Assembly (NCBI GenBank): GCA_014338405.1
Contig: JTDE01021170.1
Coordinates: 1 to 64,000 of the forward strand
Reading direction: 5' to 3'
DNA: 64,000 nucleotides
Source of the DNA: Paragonimus skrjabini miyazakii
Lineage: Eukaryota; Platyhelminthes; Trematoda; Plagiorchiida; Troglotrematidae
The translations under genes were made by a program, and so were the position numbers. The notes below the pieces were generated by a model. It was not told where the DNA came from and did not search any database. It saw only the letters and a program-made list of their open reading frames with translations. Below, piece by piece: positions 1-9,530 of the stretch; within the stretch, counting starts at the first letter, position 1; each line of letters begins with the position of its first letter.

Positions 1-255
1 TGAACAAAGTAGGTAGGTGTCGCCTGCCTGGCTGGGGTCCTCGTGATCACTCAAATCAATGGTTGGAAACACCATTCGAGATGGCCGTGTGCCGCAGTCA
101 GTGGCGTACCTGCCCCCATACCACTTTTATTTTTTCTGCTCAGCTCTTTTATATTAATTTTTAGCCTTTTTAGTAACGTTTTCCCCTAGAGTATTCTACG
201 TCACTGTTGAGGTGAACGGCGGCCCGAGCCACAATACCTTCTAATCAGGCTCTTG
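1..255 (+). mobile_element. RTE-like LINE, 3' end of the ORF plus 3' UTR (fragment)
   Basis: In one plus frame the first 110 bases read as the conserved C-terminal tail of trematode RTE-like LINEs: LPGWGPRDHSNQWLE, then a Met/Ala/Arg-Ser-Gln-Trp segment. The fragment runs into a non-coding 3' region ending near the GATGATGATG run at 267-277. The window edge cuts it on the left. The same tail recurs at 58201-58502 and, more diverged, at 1861-2190 and 24090-24620, which marks it as a dispersed repeat. No catalytic domain is present, so it is either a 5'-truncated copy or the end of an element outside the window. Confidence 0.7.
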
Positions 256-1129
256 GTTGCTATTACGATGATGATGACTGGTTCGTTCAAAATTAGTTTT
301 TTTCATTATAACTCGAACTATTAGGTTGTTTAGATCCGGAACGTGTTCAAACAAATGGTCTTAATCCCCCGTTAGAACTAAACTTGATGTAACAGCTGAT
401 GGCCGGTTTGATGAGATGGCGTCGATAAACCACAGGTTCTTTTTACAGTGGCCTGTACTTAATTGCCGATTGGCTAACCGTTCTGCAGTCAGGGAACCAC
501 CCCAGTTCAATTTTATCACAAGGTCTAGATATACATTTGCCACCAACCGAGGGATATAACGCCAGCAGTTGATATGAACTGTGAAATCATGCACGAGGCC
601 TGTGTGTTAGTATCGTCAAACAGTGTGAATTGACCAATCAGCTGGAGGAGGCAAAGTAAAAAATTGCCTGGAAGCATAACAGAAGTTCAAAGAAACGGAA
701 TATCCACCCACGAAATAGTCACTAAAACACAAAGAAGTCCCTAGAGCTGTTAGACGGAATACTGATCAAGGCAGTCCGTTTACGACAGACATAGTCAGAT
801 CGCAGAACATGAGGCTTGGTTAACAGCGGAAGTTAATGAAACGGAAACCAATCCCGCTACAGAGAACACTGCCAGACTCTTCAAGCTTACCGGTATCACT
901 GACTCTGGAATCCGCCCGTCAATGAAGCTATCACCGAAGCAAACGACACCCATCCACAATACGTCCTGAAGGTTAGAGTACTGGTCGGTACATTTTGTAG
1001 GTCAGTTTGACCCGTATCCTGATCCCACTGTTTTACTGACATAAATGTAGTTAGATAAATTTGCTGTCATCCACTAAATCTGAGATACACTGCTGCATTT
1101 CAGTATTCAACCGCAATAAGATTGCTGAC
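256..1129. other. No recognisable gene; unclassified sequence
   Basis: All six frames are broken by stops. The short minus ORF at 361-594 has no family motif and no convincing splice borders. It is probably intergenic or old repeat sequence. Confidence 0.5.
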
Positions 1130-2190
1130 CAAGACGGTCCTTTGCCAGCATTTTTCAAACAAGGTGGAGATGCGTTATTAGAAGCTTTTACTCAGTTGTA
1201 TTGAGTTATGACGACAGAAAACGTCCCTCTTTGCTGGGATCACTGGATACTGGCTACCATCTGAAGATTAGAGGCGAGTTAGCTAAATCTCTAACAAAAC
1301 TACGGTACTGGCTTTCAATACAATTCGTGAACTCACTGCAATTCGTGAGGCGGACCTTGAGGGAGAACAGGTAGGGTTTTCCCGTGAACAAGGGTATGGT
1401 AATAACATTTTAACTGTTCGATAAATTCTGGAAATTTGCTGACAGGTTCATCTACTTAGAGAGTTGCACCAGAAGTGACGGGGCTATAAAGAATGTGAAA
1501 GAGGGTCGCGTCTTCAGGGCTACGGTGATGTTCGTCAATCCAAGAGATCGACAGAGACACGGACGCATCTTTCCGTAGGTTGAGGTTCGTGTACACAAAA
1601 AGATTTAAAAAAGATAACCGTCTTCAGGTATTTGATCGCTTGTGTCTGCGTTCGCTTGTTCACGTTTGGCGGGCAACGAGGAAGTTAGAAAGCTGGTATT
1701 CGGTGGCGAGTGACGACCGAGTTTCTTAGTAAGTACGCTCAGACACAGATGATTGGCTAATATACTAAGGGTGATAGCTAGCCGTGAGTAACACCGAGCA
1801 CTCCACAAAGATGTTGCGGCAGACTGGATGGATGATAAACTGGTATAGAGTAAAAAGTCATTCACCAAAGGGTTGGCTACTGTAGGTTAAGTTCCACTCC
1901 CGGACTGGGACCCTCATGACTCAGAACCGGTAGTTGGAGATTTTCGAGATGCTGGTTAAAAAGACTCAGTGGCATGAGTAGGATGTCCGAATTGTCCGTG
2001 GACCAAATGCAATTAATAAGGTGTGGACAGTGAAAGCCATAAGGATGTTGTCTTACTGATGGCCCCTCCTATTAACTTAAAGTTTGGTTGTTCGATTGTA
2101 TAGTGTATGAATTTTTCTTCATTATTGTGTGGTAGTTAACAATCAGCGCGAATCACTGATATACTGTTGTCTTTGATGATAATTATTATC
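1130..2190 (+). mobile_element. Decayed RTE-like LINE: RT segment, C-terminal part and 3' UTR
   Basis: Around 1320-1450 a plus frame reads like the RT block with a degenerate EEQAGFR..RG...I.T.RQILE pattern (seen as GEQVGFSREQGYGN and then ILE). Around 1610-1700 comes the RTE C-terminal block (RLQVFDRLCLRSLVHVWRAT). At 1880-1970 a degenerate RTGTLMTQNR/LEIFE stretch matches the LPGWGPRD tail. The following 3' UTR, with its GTGTGGTAGTTAA-like stretch at 2123-2137, resembles the copies at 30600-30905 and, in reverse, 24090 and 63200. Many stops and frameshifts show it is a dead copy. The RT catalytic box is missing. Confidence 0.65.
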
Positions 2191-3530
2191 TTTAACGCAA
2201 GCTCGATTTCCGGACTTTGAATAATAATTGAGAGAACAGCATATTAAAATGCTAACTAGATAAGCCTTTCGAAAAATGGAAGTTAAATGACAAACAACGA
2301 TTACCACAACTTGTTACAAACTTGGTTCTTATCGATTTTATGCAAGAGGAGTGGTGTGGTTGCTCGATGACAAACACACACGTGCACTCTTTTATATCTT
2401 AAGTGTAGTTGATCTTCCAATCTGAATGTGGCCTACAGTCAACCTGAACACACTTACTTGCGTATGGAGTTGGTCGGGGTGTCCAGTAAGACGAAATTCT
2501 AATGTCAGCAGCCTGCTAAAGGGCCGTTTACAATGTGGAATGTGATGCCAGAAATGAAAAACCGATTGTTCTAGCTGTTTGAAGTAAAAGAAGTCGATTG
2601 CAGCCATCGATGATGAGATAATCCACTAGAGTTAAGAGAACGTCTATCTACTTTATTCAGGACAACGGAAAAACTGATGTCTAGTTGTGTTGGGGGACAG
2701 TTTTCGAAAATAATCCAAAAAATCCTAATGAACTAGGCAAGTACTTAACCTACATGGATGATAATAATAATAATAAAAGGTCATAAAAGTCGGCAAGGTT
2801 TACAAACACCTTTTGCTTGCTCGTTCTGAGTACAGGTTACATTGTATGTCGATTACCTGACTGCAAAAGGTCCGTCAACAGAAAAAGCGCCTATTCGACC
2901 ATCAAATAAGTGCTATGACCCGATCAGAGGATGGGTCTTGAATTTCCAATCAATCAATCAATCGAGCTCAGCACTGGGAAAAATTCCGCTAGCGGTGACT
3001 TTCTGGTGAATTAAGGCACATGTGGTTGTAATTAATCTACTGACCAGAAATATATACTGAGCTCTACTTCAATGGATATTTTGAAGTTATCGAAAAAGGT
3101 GCGCGGGACAGTCACAAGATAAACTGCTCATTGTGAGCTATCCAACTTTCGTAATTAACTCTTAAGTTTACACAAGTAAAGCGTTTTTTAACTGCTATAT
3201 CAGTTAGTATGGTGATTAATCAATGCATTCCGACAGACAGCAATATGAGATTCCGCATCAGCAGAAACGCCTGACACACACGTATTCATATACAGGAAGC
3301 ATATGACAGATACAGTAATGCAATTCAACCGGGTTGAACGATTCCGTAAGAAAAACCACGAGTGGAAAACAAAGAGCTAGACAGACGACATTTCGGGTAA
3401 TAAACAGTACTGACTGACAAGAAACATTAGCAAATACACTAGTTGAGATCTTTGGCTTAGATTCCATTTGTAAAAGAAATTTGTGGAAGACAGAGAAAAA
3501 TCAAAAAAAAATTCAGTAATACACATACAA
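2191..3530. other. Unclassified sequence with short simple repeats
   Basis: No gene or element is recognised. There is a short ATA/AAT run at about 2757-2776 and an AATC run at about 2947-2963. Minus ORFs near 3258-3470 lack motifs and splice context. Confidence 0.5.
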
Positions 3531-3536
3531 ATGTAC

Positions 3537-3648
3537 CCAAAAGCGAGTAAACGCTTAAAGATTCTTATCAGACCAGTTTCATCTGCCGTCATCTTCCAGG
3601 ACGGATGATATCCGGTGATATCGATTCTCTCCAAGACAGCAAACCTCA
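3537..3648 (-). CDS. Weak candidate internal exon, unknown gene
   Basis: On the minus strand a pyrimidine-rich stretch ending in CTAG at 3652-3649 precedes an open segment that reads naturally (AVLERIDITGYHPSWKMTAD, continuing to RIFKRLLAFG). A GTACAT donor follows at 3536. The residues are mixed, with Trp, acidic and basic positions, unlike a random AT-rich frame. The start phase (2-nt overhang) does not directly fit the end of the exon at 7744-7052, so linkage to that gene would need another exon between. No family is recognised, and this may be chance. Confidence 0.2.
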
Positions 3649-3929
3649 CTAGGTAAAAGTATGCAGAAAACACACAAGCAGTTCGAACGACTTTAAACTT
3701 ACTGAATGACCTTTGTTTTGCGAAATTGCAAAACGACCTCCTTCTTATAAGCAGAGACCCACAATATCTGTTTTATAGAGTCAGAGGATAGTTTCATCCG
3801 TATCAGATTAGCTGTAACACTACAAAATGAATTGCTGGTATCATCTATGACAATAGAAAGACATGAGCCCATTCACCTAAGACTCTACATTTGTGCGTCT
3901 TAATTTTCAATGAGGTTGCAAAACCTAAG

Positions 3930-4540
3930 TTATTCGACATATCTTTGCAAACTGCTTGTATTCTACAGGCGTCGTTTCCGCATAGTTGGTCGCACATAAA
4001 GGGACTGCCAGTTGAGCAAAGAAAAGTCAAACGACCGGTACTCGAGACGTCCGTAGCTCGATAATGAGGAATTTTGTAAGTCTGCATGACGGTTGACGTG
4101 AGTCTGTGTCTGACGAGATCGGAATTTATTGAAGAGACAATGCCGATACCATCGTCATCAAGGAGGGACCTAATAACCTTGCCCGCCGACTCTAACGTAT
4201 GTATCGTTAGGGCGTCCATTCTTCTCCATCCAAAGCCACCTTGTTCCTCGAAAAAACGATTTTATCCAATCAGAATGAGTGGAAATGTCGTGAACAGTCG
4301 AGAGATAACCTTCGTTATGTTTTTACCTGTCCGACCTTTACTCCGTCATGCTCATTGGTAGATTAGTGACTTTAACTATTATATCCACCAACTGTCCTTC
4401 GATTTTCTGATTCGAAAATGTTTGTAGGCCGCTATACACTATCAATTGCAGAGGCGATTGCAATTCGCCTATACTCACCACCACTATGCGCTCAAAAACG
4501 GCTAGTCAAAACGTTGAACCTCCCATGGCCTTGTGCGCAA
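3930..4540 (+). mobile_element. Penelope-like element, degenerate GIY-YIG endonuclease tail
   Basis: A degenerate frame near 3980-4020 reads FRIVGRT, like the YVGRT/YIGRT core of the GIY-YIG domain attached to flatworm Penelope-like RTs. At about 4430-4537 the frame gives LSIAEAIAIRLYSPPLCAQK and then a Leu-Pro-Trp-Pro end. This closely parallels the better-preserved tail at 39480-40012 (LSTAEATGIRLCNSPLW..K, ending in QPWP). The middle is frameshifted and no intact ORF remains. The minus ORF at 3845-4219 is an antisense shadow. The RT half is absent, so this is a 3' fragment. The hammerhead-like motif follows about 190 bases downstream. Confidence 0.6.
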
Positions 4541-4714
4541 ACCCAGAACAGGATGATTGCATAGATGTGACGTATCTCCCGCAGATTTCATACAACTCAC
4601 GTGGTCAATATTATGTAACTAAGTCTCATGACTCAAACCAGACAGAAACTGTTGACTGAAATCTCTCGCTTCAGTATTATGTTATCTACCGCCCCCCTAT
4701 CGAACCCATATAAA

Positions 4715-4790
4715 TGTGTTGTATTTAGCCTGATGATGAAACACCGAAAACGAGCTTGTTTGCTACGCGTTTCTTCTCATGACTAAACCG
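4715..4790 (+). ncRNA. Hammerhead-ribozyme-like motif, degenerate
   Basis: The core box CTGATGA is at 4730-4736 and GAAA at 4746-4749. The bases after GAAA can form a helix III: AAACG at 4748-4752 faces CGTTT at 4768-4772, and AGC (4753-4755) pairs with GCT (4762-4764) around a TTGTTT loop, with an ACG bulge. The 3' end of that helix would give a UUU cleavage site. TTTAG at 4724-4728 is complementary to CTAAA at 4783-4787, a possible distal stem I, but the base pair next to the core is a C-C mismatch and stem II is poor. Penelope-like elements are known to carry hammerhead motifs in their LTR-like ends, so the position 3' of a GIY-YIG tail fits. Probably inactive here. Confidence 0.45.
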
Positions 4791-5656
4791 GGCATATTCA
4801 CACTATATAAATACTTTGTAATTTTCTCATTATTGCACACGTTTTTGGGGCGGAACAAAGTTGCATTTTGCCTTCGGAACAATGACGAGGAAAGTCGCGC
4901 TAGTCTCGGGACCAAGACTTTTCGTATTACTTATTTCAAGAGGGAGAATCCGATTTCTGTCAAGCGCATTACTATATCATGGACGAACCAGCGTATACTT
5001 TCAAGGGTTTACAGTATATATATCCATATATATATATACCCCTAACGACAGTAAGTGAATGTTTAACTCGAACTGTACTGCAAATCAGCTTTAGCTAACA
5101 CCGTATTTTCAAATTTAGATAGTGCGCCTTATAGTTAATGCGTACAGAAAATATATACATATGTATCCACTTTGGTGAGCGAGTTTCTGAACAAGTGTTC
5201 GTACAAAACCGTCGACAAAGAGAAGTATTAAAAAAAAACAAGAAAGGAAAAGTAGGATACGTACAACGAAAATACAAGAAAGAAAACTTGTACGAGGACC
5301 TTACGTCGTGGGCGATTTTGAAATTCAGTGTTGTGTTTGTTATTGCATCTGGAATAAAAGCGGTCAAACAGGGACCGCGATAAGGGATACAACACACCCG
5401 TTACTCACTACCGCTTGGAGCAACAACAATCCATATTTCTGATTAACGATATAGAAAATCCATCGTACTCCAATCGGGATTAGTCATCTGGGGTTGAAAA
5501 TCGAAAATCGGTTTGTTAATGTCCCTATAACATGCCAAAACGTGCTCACAAAAAGTATTTTTCAGCCGTATAAATATCCCAGTATGGCAAACATTCAACT
5601 AACAGGCGTGATATGTCCCACCCATCTTAAGCTATAAAATGAAAAGAGGACATCCG
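4791..5656. other. AT-rich unclassified sequence with TA microsatellite
   Basis: A TATATATCCATATATATATATA tract lies at about 5016-5037. The overlapping ORFs on both strands (4779-5397) are low-complexity, Lys-rich or aromatic-rich readings of AT-rich DNA with no motif. No gene is supported. Confidence 0.5.
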
Positions 5657-6230
5657 CTAACTAACAGCTGTGTGGTCTATCAAAAATAATGCCTGATTCG
5701 GGGAAGATGGGCACCAAGTATAACAATGACTTGCACGATGTCTAAAGCTGATTTTGGTTAAAAGTAGCTTATGCTCAGCGCACAGTCGCCCGACATTATC
5801 CGAGCAATGTGATGCTATCCCAAACTTACCGTCTAAACGAAATTCGGCCTTACCAAGGCGGCCGACCTGACCGCTCATATTTCCGACCAGAACGACTATA
5901 TCAAAACCATGTGTTGACTGAAGAAGAGTGGCCAGGTCCGAATAAAAAGCGTTCTTGACACCGACGTCACTAAAATCAGCTGGAGTGTAAGCAGACAACA
6001 TGAAAAGATTCCCGATGGTTTTGTGTCTAGAGCTGGTCTTAACAGAACCCGCCAAGAGGACGGCGTAAAGTCTATTGTTAACAGGAATCCAATCTACCAT
6101 TGAGATTGCGGCCGTCGTACCGCGGACTATACCTACTCCACCTTGTTCGACAGCGTCGGCTGTAGAGTCACCCGAAGTATGTAACCAGAGTAATCATCAG
6201 AAATGGGGGTCGGGAGGGGCTTGAAAACTA
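5657..6230 (-). pseudogene. RTE-like LINE apurinic endonuclease domain, decayed
   Basis: Read on the minus strand, a broken SGDSTADAVEQGGVGIV stretch (about 6170-6120) leads into DWIPVNNRLYAVLLAGS. It continues through LSAYTPADFSDV, DIVVLVGNMSGQVGRLG (the GDFNAQVG motif of EEP endonucleases, with Asp replaced by Asn-Met) and CSDNVGRLC, to the terminal block HRASHCYTWCPSSPNQ..LIDHTAVS. The last block corresponds to the HxxTW...QIDHI motif, where the catalytic Asp-His survive. The altered GDFN box and the frameshift near 6130 indicate a dead copy. RT sequence does not follow downstream, so this is an isolated 5' portion. It lies 3' of the SxIP gene exons, possibly in a further intron. Confidence 0.75.
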
Positions 6231-7051
6231 AATTTGATAGGACCGTGAGGGAGGGGTCAGTATTACCATGTTTTCGCCTATCCACCCTGCAATATACAGT
6301 AGATAGAACAACCCGGTTTATATTGCAAGGCGGCCGATAGAGTACGGAATTAACACTGCTGTGAGGATTCATGGTTGCGCGTGGGCTGAAATACTGTCAG
6401 GAAGCCCAGACCCAGACAGGAGAATGATTAAGACTCTCAACCAAAGCCTTCGGCTCGAAAGCTTGTACCGCAAAGCAGCGGACAGGTGACAGTGTAACAG
6501 AACTGATACTTTTTCCAAAGAACGGTGTCAACCTTCTTCCAACCCTCAACCTGGAGGACCAGGACCGTGTGGTTTGTTAGGTCTCTACTTATTGACCTAC
6601 CTGGCGTGAGTGATTCTGTCGATGTGGTGGCCACACCGTCCAGTTTCGCCCAATAGGTCAGATATTTGCAAGCCGTGACACCGCGTCAAGGTCCAGTCTT
6701 GTTGACAGCTGTACCATAATTCCCAAAGTGACGAAAGTTGACGACTAAAGCCAGGCCGTCATCACTTAATGTAAGCGCGGACACAGGATCCTTTCAGTTA
6801 TGAGGAAGTAGTTTCCACTTAGATGGAATAAAGCACAAACCATAACATGACACCACTAACAACTAAAACACAGTAATTGGCAGCGTAGTGCTGATGTGTA
6901 GTACTTTGTACAGTACGTATACAATACTTCGGGAGGACAGAGTGGCTATTGGAAACAATGGTTACAACAATTTAGTAGCAGTGATATAAGCGGATTTCAC
7001 TGTACATATACATAAATGTTCATCGGAAAAAATAACAGCAAAAATACTTAC
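6231..7051. other. No clear gene; 3' flank or intron of the SxIP gene
   Basis: A minus ORF at 6437-6634 may be a more decayed extension of the LINE endonuclease but carries no clear motif. The stretch next to 7051 is intron, because exon 7744-7052 ends in a GTAAGT donor. No downstream exon was recognised here. Confidence 0.4.
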
Positions 7052-7744
7052 TTTTGCTCGGGGCACTCGTGATGGAGGCCTAATTCCCGATTGTGTAGAA
7101 GATGAAGGAACCTCGTGAGTGCCGAAAGAAGTGTTGAAAGAAGATGATCCGTAACCGCCACCGTTCGACGTTCCACCTGTAGGTGATCCGGGCTGTTTCG
7201 GTGGGGGAATGATCGACGGTGCAGGAATTGAACTGGGTCTTACAATACCCGTACTAACGGTGGATCTGGGAGCCGCTGCGGGTTGTCTCAGATGATAACT
7301 GGAATGAACAGAAATACCGGGATTTTCTGCATTTGGTGGCCCCGATGATTGAGGGCTGGTAACGTATACCACCGAAGGAGGTAGGATACCAGAACCATGA
7401 CTTGTACTTCCGTTGTGGCTGGAGGAGATTACCGGTTTTTCCTCCCTCGATTGTTGACGTCGAGTTTCGGATGCAGCGATCGGATATCGAATACTGGGGG
7501 GTTTGATGCCACTTGCGGACGCACCTGGAAGCCCAGGCGATAGATCTAACTTGGCTGGTATGCACAAACTCGTATTTATCGTCGAACCAGATCGAGGTGG
7601 CGTCGGTGGTGTCCCAAGGCTGGAACGCGTAGAGGTCACGGGTGATTCACCTTTGATTTGAGGTACGGCGTTCGATAAAGGAGGGGATATTCCATCAGTT
7701 CGGCGACTAGTTACAACAGAAGAGCCAGATTTCGCAAGATTTTC
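7052..7744 (-). CDS. Internal exon E of the SxIP-rich gene (putative microtubule plus-end-binding protein)
   Basis: This 693-base exon encodes 231 codons in phase 0 at both ends. The acceptor is a TTTTTAG-type site (AG at 7746-7745) and the donor GTAAGT starts at 7051. The residues are rich in Ser, Pro, Gly and Thr with recurrent Gly-Ile/Pro-Pro-Ser units (SGIKPPS, SGILPPS, SGIRPPSRVPR). Two overlapping SxIP motifs (RPSSIPAPSIIPPPK) lie in the C-terminal half. SxIP in a Ser/Pro/basic setting is the known EB1-binding signal of microtubule +TIPs (family knowledge); function here is inference. A 91-base intron separates it from exon D. No folded domain is visible. The C-terminus of the protein must lie in exons below 7052 or outside the window. 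Confidence 0.8.
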
Positions 7745-7835
7745 CTAAAAATAAGGTGAAAACATAAAGTGGGACAGATCAGTTTGTAAGGACCAATAAA
7801 TACCAAACAAAGGAAACGCAAACCAGAATACAGAC

Positions 7836-8469
7836 CTGCACAACCGACGGTATAGAGCTGCTTGAGCTTTCGACAGGGCTAGTATTCTGGTTTTGTTTGT
7901 TTTTCGGAATCGAGTAGGTTTGTCCTGTTGAGGGCAGTGCATAAGGTGACGGAAATTCTGGTGTTCGTGCCAATGCCTCCGCACCGCTGCTCATAGGACG
8001 TCCAACATTAACTGCTGGTAGTCTGATGCGAGATTCAAAGGTGGTTAAAGACGCGGGTCGCTTTTCAGCTGAGTGTGATGCCGGTGGTGATGTCTTAGCA
8101 ACCGTGAGATCAGCAGGATCTGGCAATATCACACCGAATTCATACTCATTGACTGGCGTCAACGTATTTCGGTCAGCCAGTTTTGGACCCTCAGTAGAGG
8201 ACCGAGTTGAAAGCAACGTGAGATTCGAGGAATTGGTGCTGGAAACATTCGTAGGTGAGATTTTGCCGTCGGTCAAACTAACGCGTTCCTGTTGGTTGAC
8301 TGAAAATACAGAGGCACGTACTGCGCTGCTCAAGCTGCCAGTGGCACTGCCAGGGCGATCAGACACTTGAGATGCGAGCGGTTCGTACAAACCGGAATCG
8401 GGAGTGATATTCCTGTTCGAATTTCCACCTGGGTGATCGGTCTCAATATCGGGTGTGTCAACATGAAGA
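7836..8469 (-). CDS. Internal exon D of the SxIP-rich gene
   Basis: This 634-base exon starts with one base completing a codon (acceptor TACTTACAG, AG at 8471-8470) and ends in phase 0 before a CAG|GT donor (GT at 7835-7834). It joins exon E without a frame break. The product is Ser/Thr/Pro-rich and presumably disordered, with a stretch DSGLYEPLASQVSDRPGSA near the start and an SSSSIPSVVQ end holding an SxIP motif. The plus-strand reading at 8026-8370 is an antisense shadow of this exon. No catalytic or globular domain is recognisable. Confidence in coding status rests on splice sites and phase, not on homology. Confidence 0.8.
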
Positions 8470-8559
8470 CTGTAAGTATGAGACAACAACAGAAGAAGTA
8501 CATTAATCTAAAAAAGGTTATATATATATATTTGAAGGCCATTCATTCATAATTGTCAT

Positions 8560-9530
8560 CAAGATAACCAGATGGTAATATGGTTCAAGAGACTGTTCAT
8601 CACAGGAGTGACATGGAATGCCGTACAAGAAAAATACGGGACGAGGAATAAAAACATGAAAAGGGATAAAGTAGGGGTAAACAGAGGAACTACAGATGCG
8701 CGCAGGCTGCCATCTGAGAGAGCACTGATAGACGGTTATTTGAGTGATTCTGAAGTCTCCAACATGGCAGGTGATACAAACCCAACTAACCCAACGGAGC
8801 CACAAGAAAGCTCCAATGTTCCGTGACTACTTCGCGGTTTTCCCATAAGCTTGCGGTCTTGGTAAATAATGTCTGGTGCAACAAACGCTCAGCTGGCTTG
8901 CGAAATACGTGACTTAATCAACATAAGCTGTCAGCCAATTGAAAGTGTATCCAAAATGGCCCCAAGTACGCACCGACCATCACTTGTGTTTCTTGCGCGA
9001 TCATCCAATCTGACGTCGGCCAACTAGAAAACGATTGGCAAACGAACAGGCTACGTTTTCGAACCACAGAACAAAACGATTCGCGTACAGACACTATACA
9101 CAACATACGGCGCAGATTAGTAAAGGCAACATATGCTTGTGTTATTCTCGTCAATATCTCATAAACAATACTAAAGACCGACAAAACAAAGCCATCCAAA
9201 AATACCAAGTGATCTCACTCCAAACATGCATGTCAAACAGTATGAAGTCACTCACACAATCCACAGCAAAAAAAGCTCCATAACAAAAACACAGGACTCC
9301 CTAAACGCAAAACTCGGAGTGTCAACATTGACAAGGGTATAGATGGAAGTGAAACTCAGACACCCCTGACGAACGCCACTAGAAGAGCTGAATACCCAAG
9401 AGAATACTCCATAAACTCTCACTATGTTCGCAGAAGGCACGTACTGTAGCCGTAACAGATTCACAGTTTTCAAAGAAGGAGGTCTCAGAGAACCGTACGA
9501 ACATCCAACTCGATGACACTTTTTGCGTGA
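8560..9530 (-). mobile_element. RTE-like LINE, RT fragment and C-terminus, decayed, in an intron
   Basis: On the minus strand the RT palm segment appears as VNLLRLQYVPSANIVRVYG followed by FSSSSGVRQGCLSF, the SSGVRQGCPLSPF motif. Downstream comes ITQAYVAFTNLRRM (the usual S-R-I-S-K-A-R-x-A-F-x-N-L block). A frameshifted LSHVFRKPAERLLHQTLFT follows, corresponding to the LGHVLRMPxHRLPRR block. The YADD catalytic box was not found. Stops and shifts show it is inactive. It lies in the 5.4-kb intron between exons C and D, on the same strand as the host gene. Confidence 0.7.

Noticed and set aside
3845..4219. 124-codon minus ORF as a gene
   Set aside because: It lies antisense to the decayed Penelope-like tail, whose motifs are clear on the plus strand.
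8026..8370. 114-codon plus ORF
   Set aside because: Antisense shadow of exon D, which has splice borders and phase support on the minus strand.
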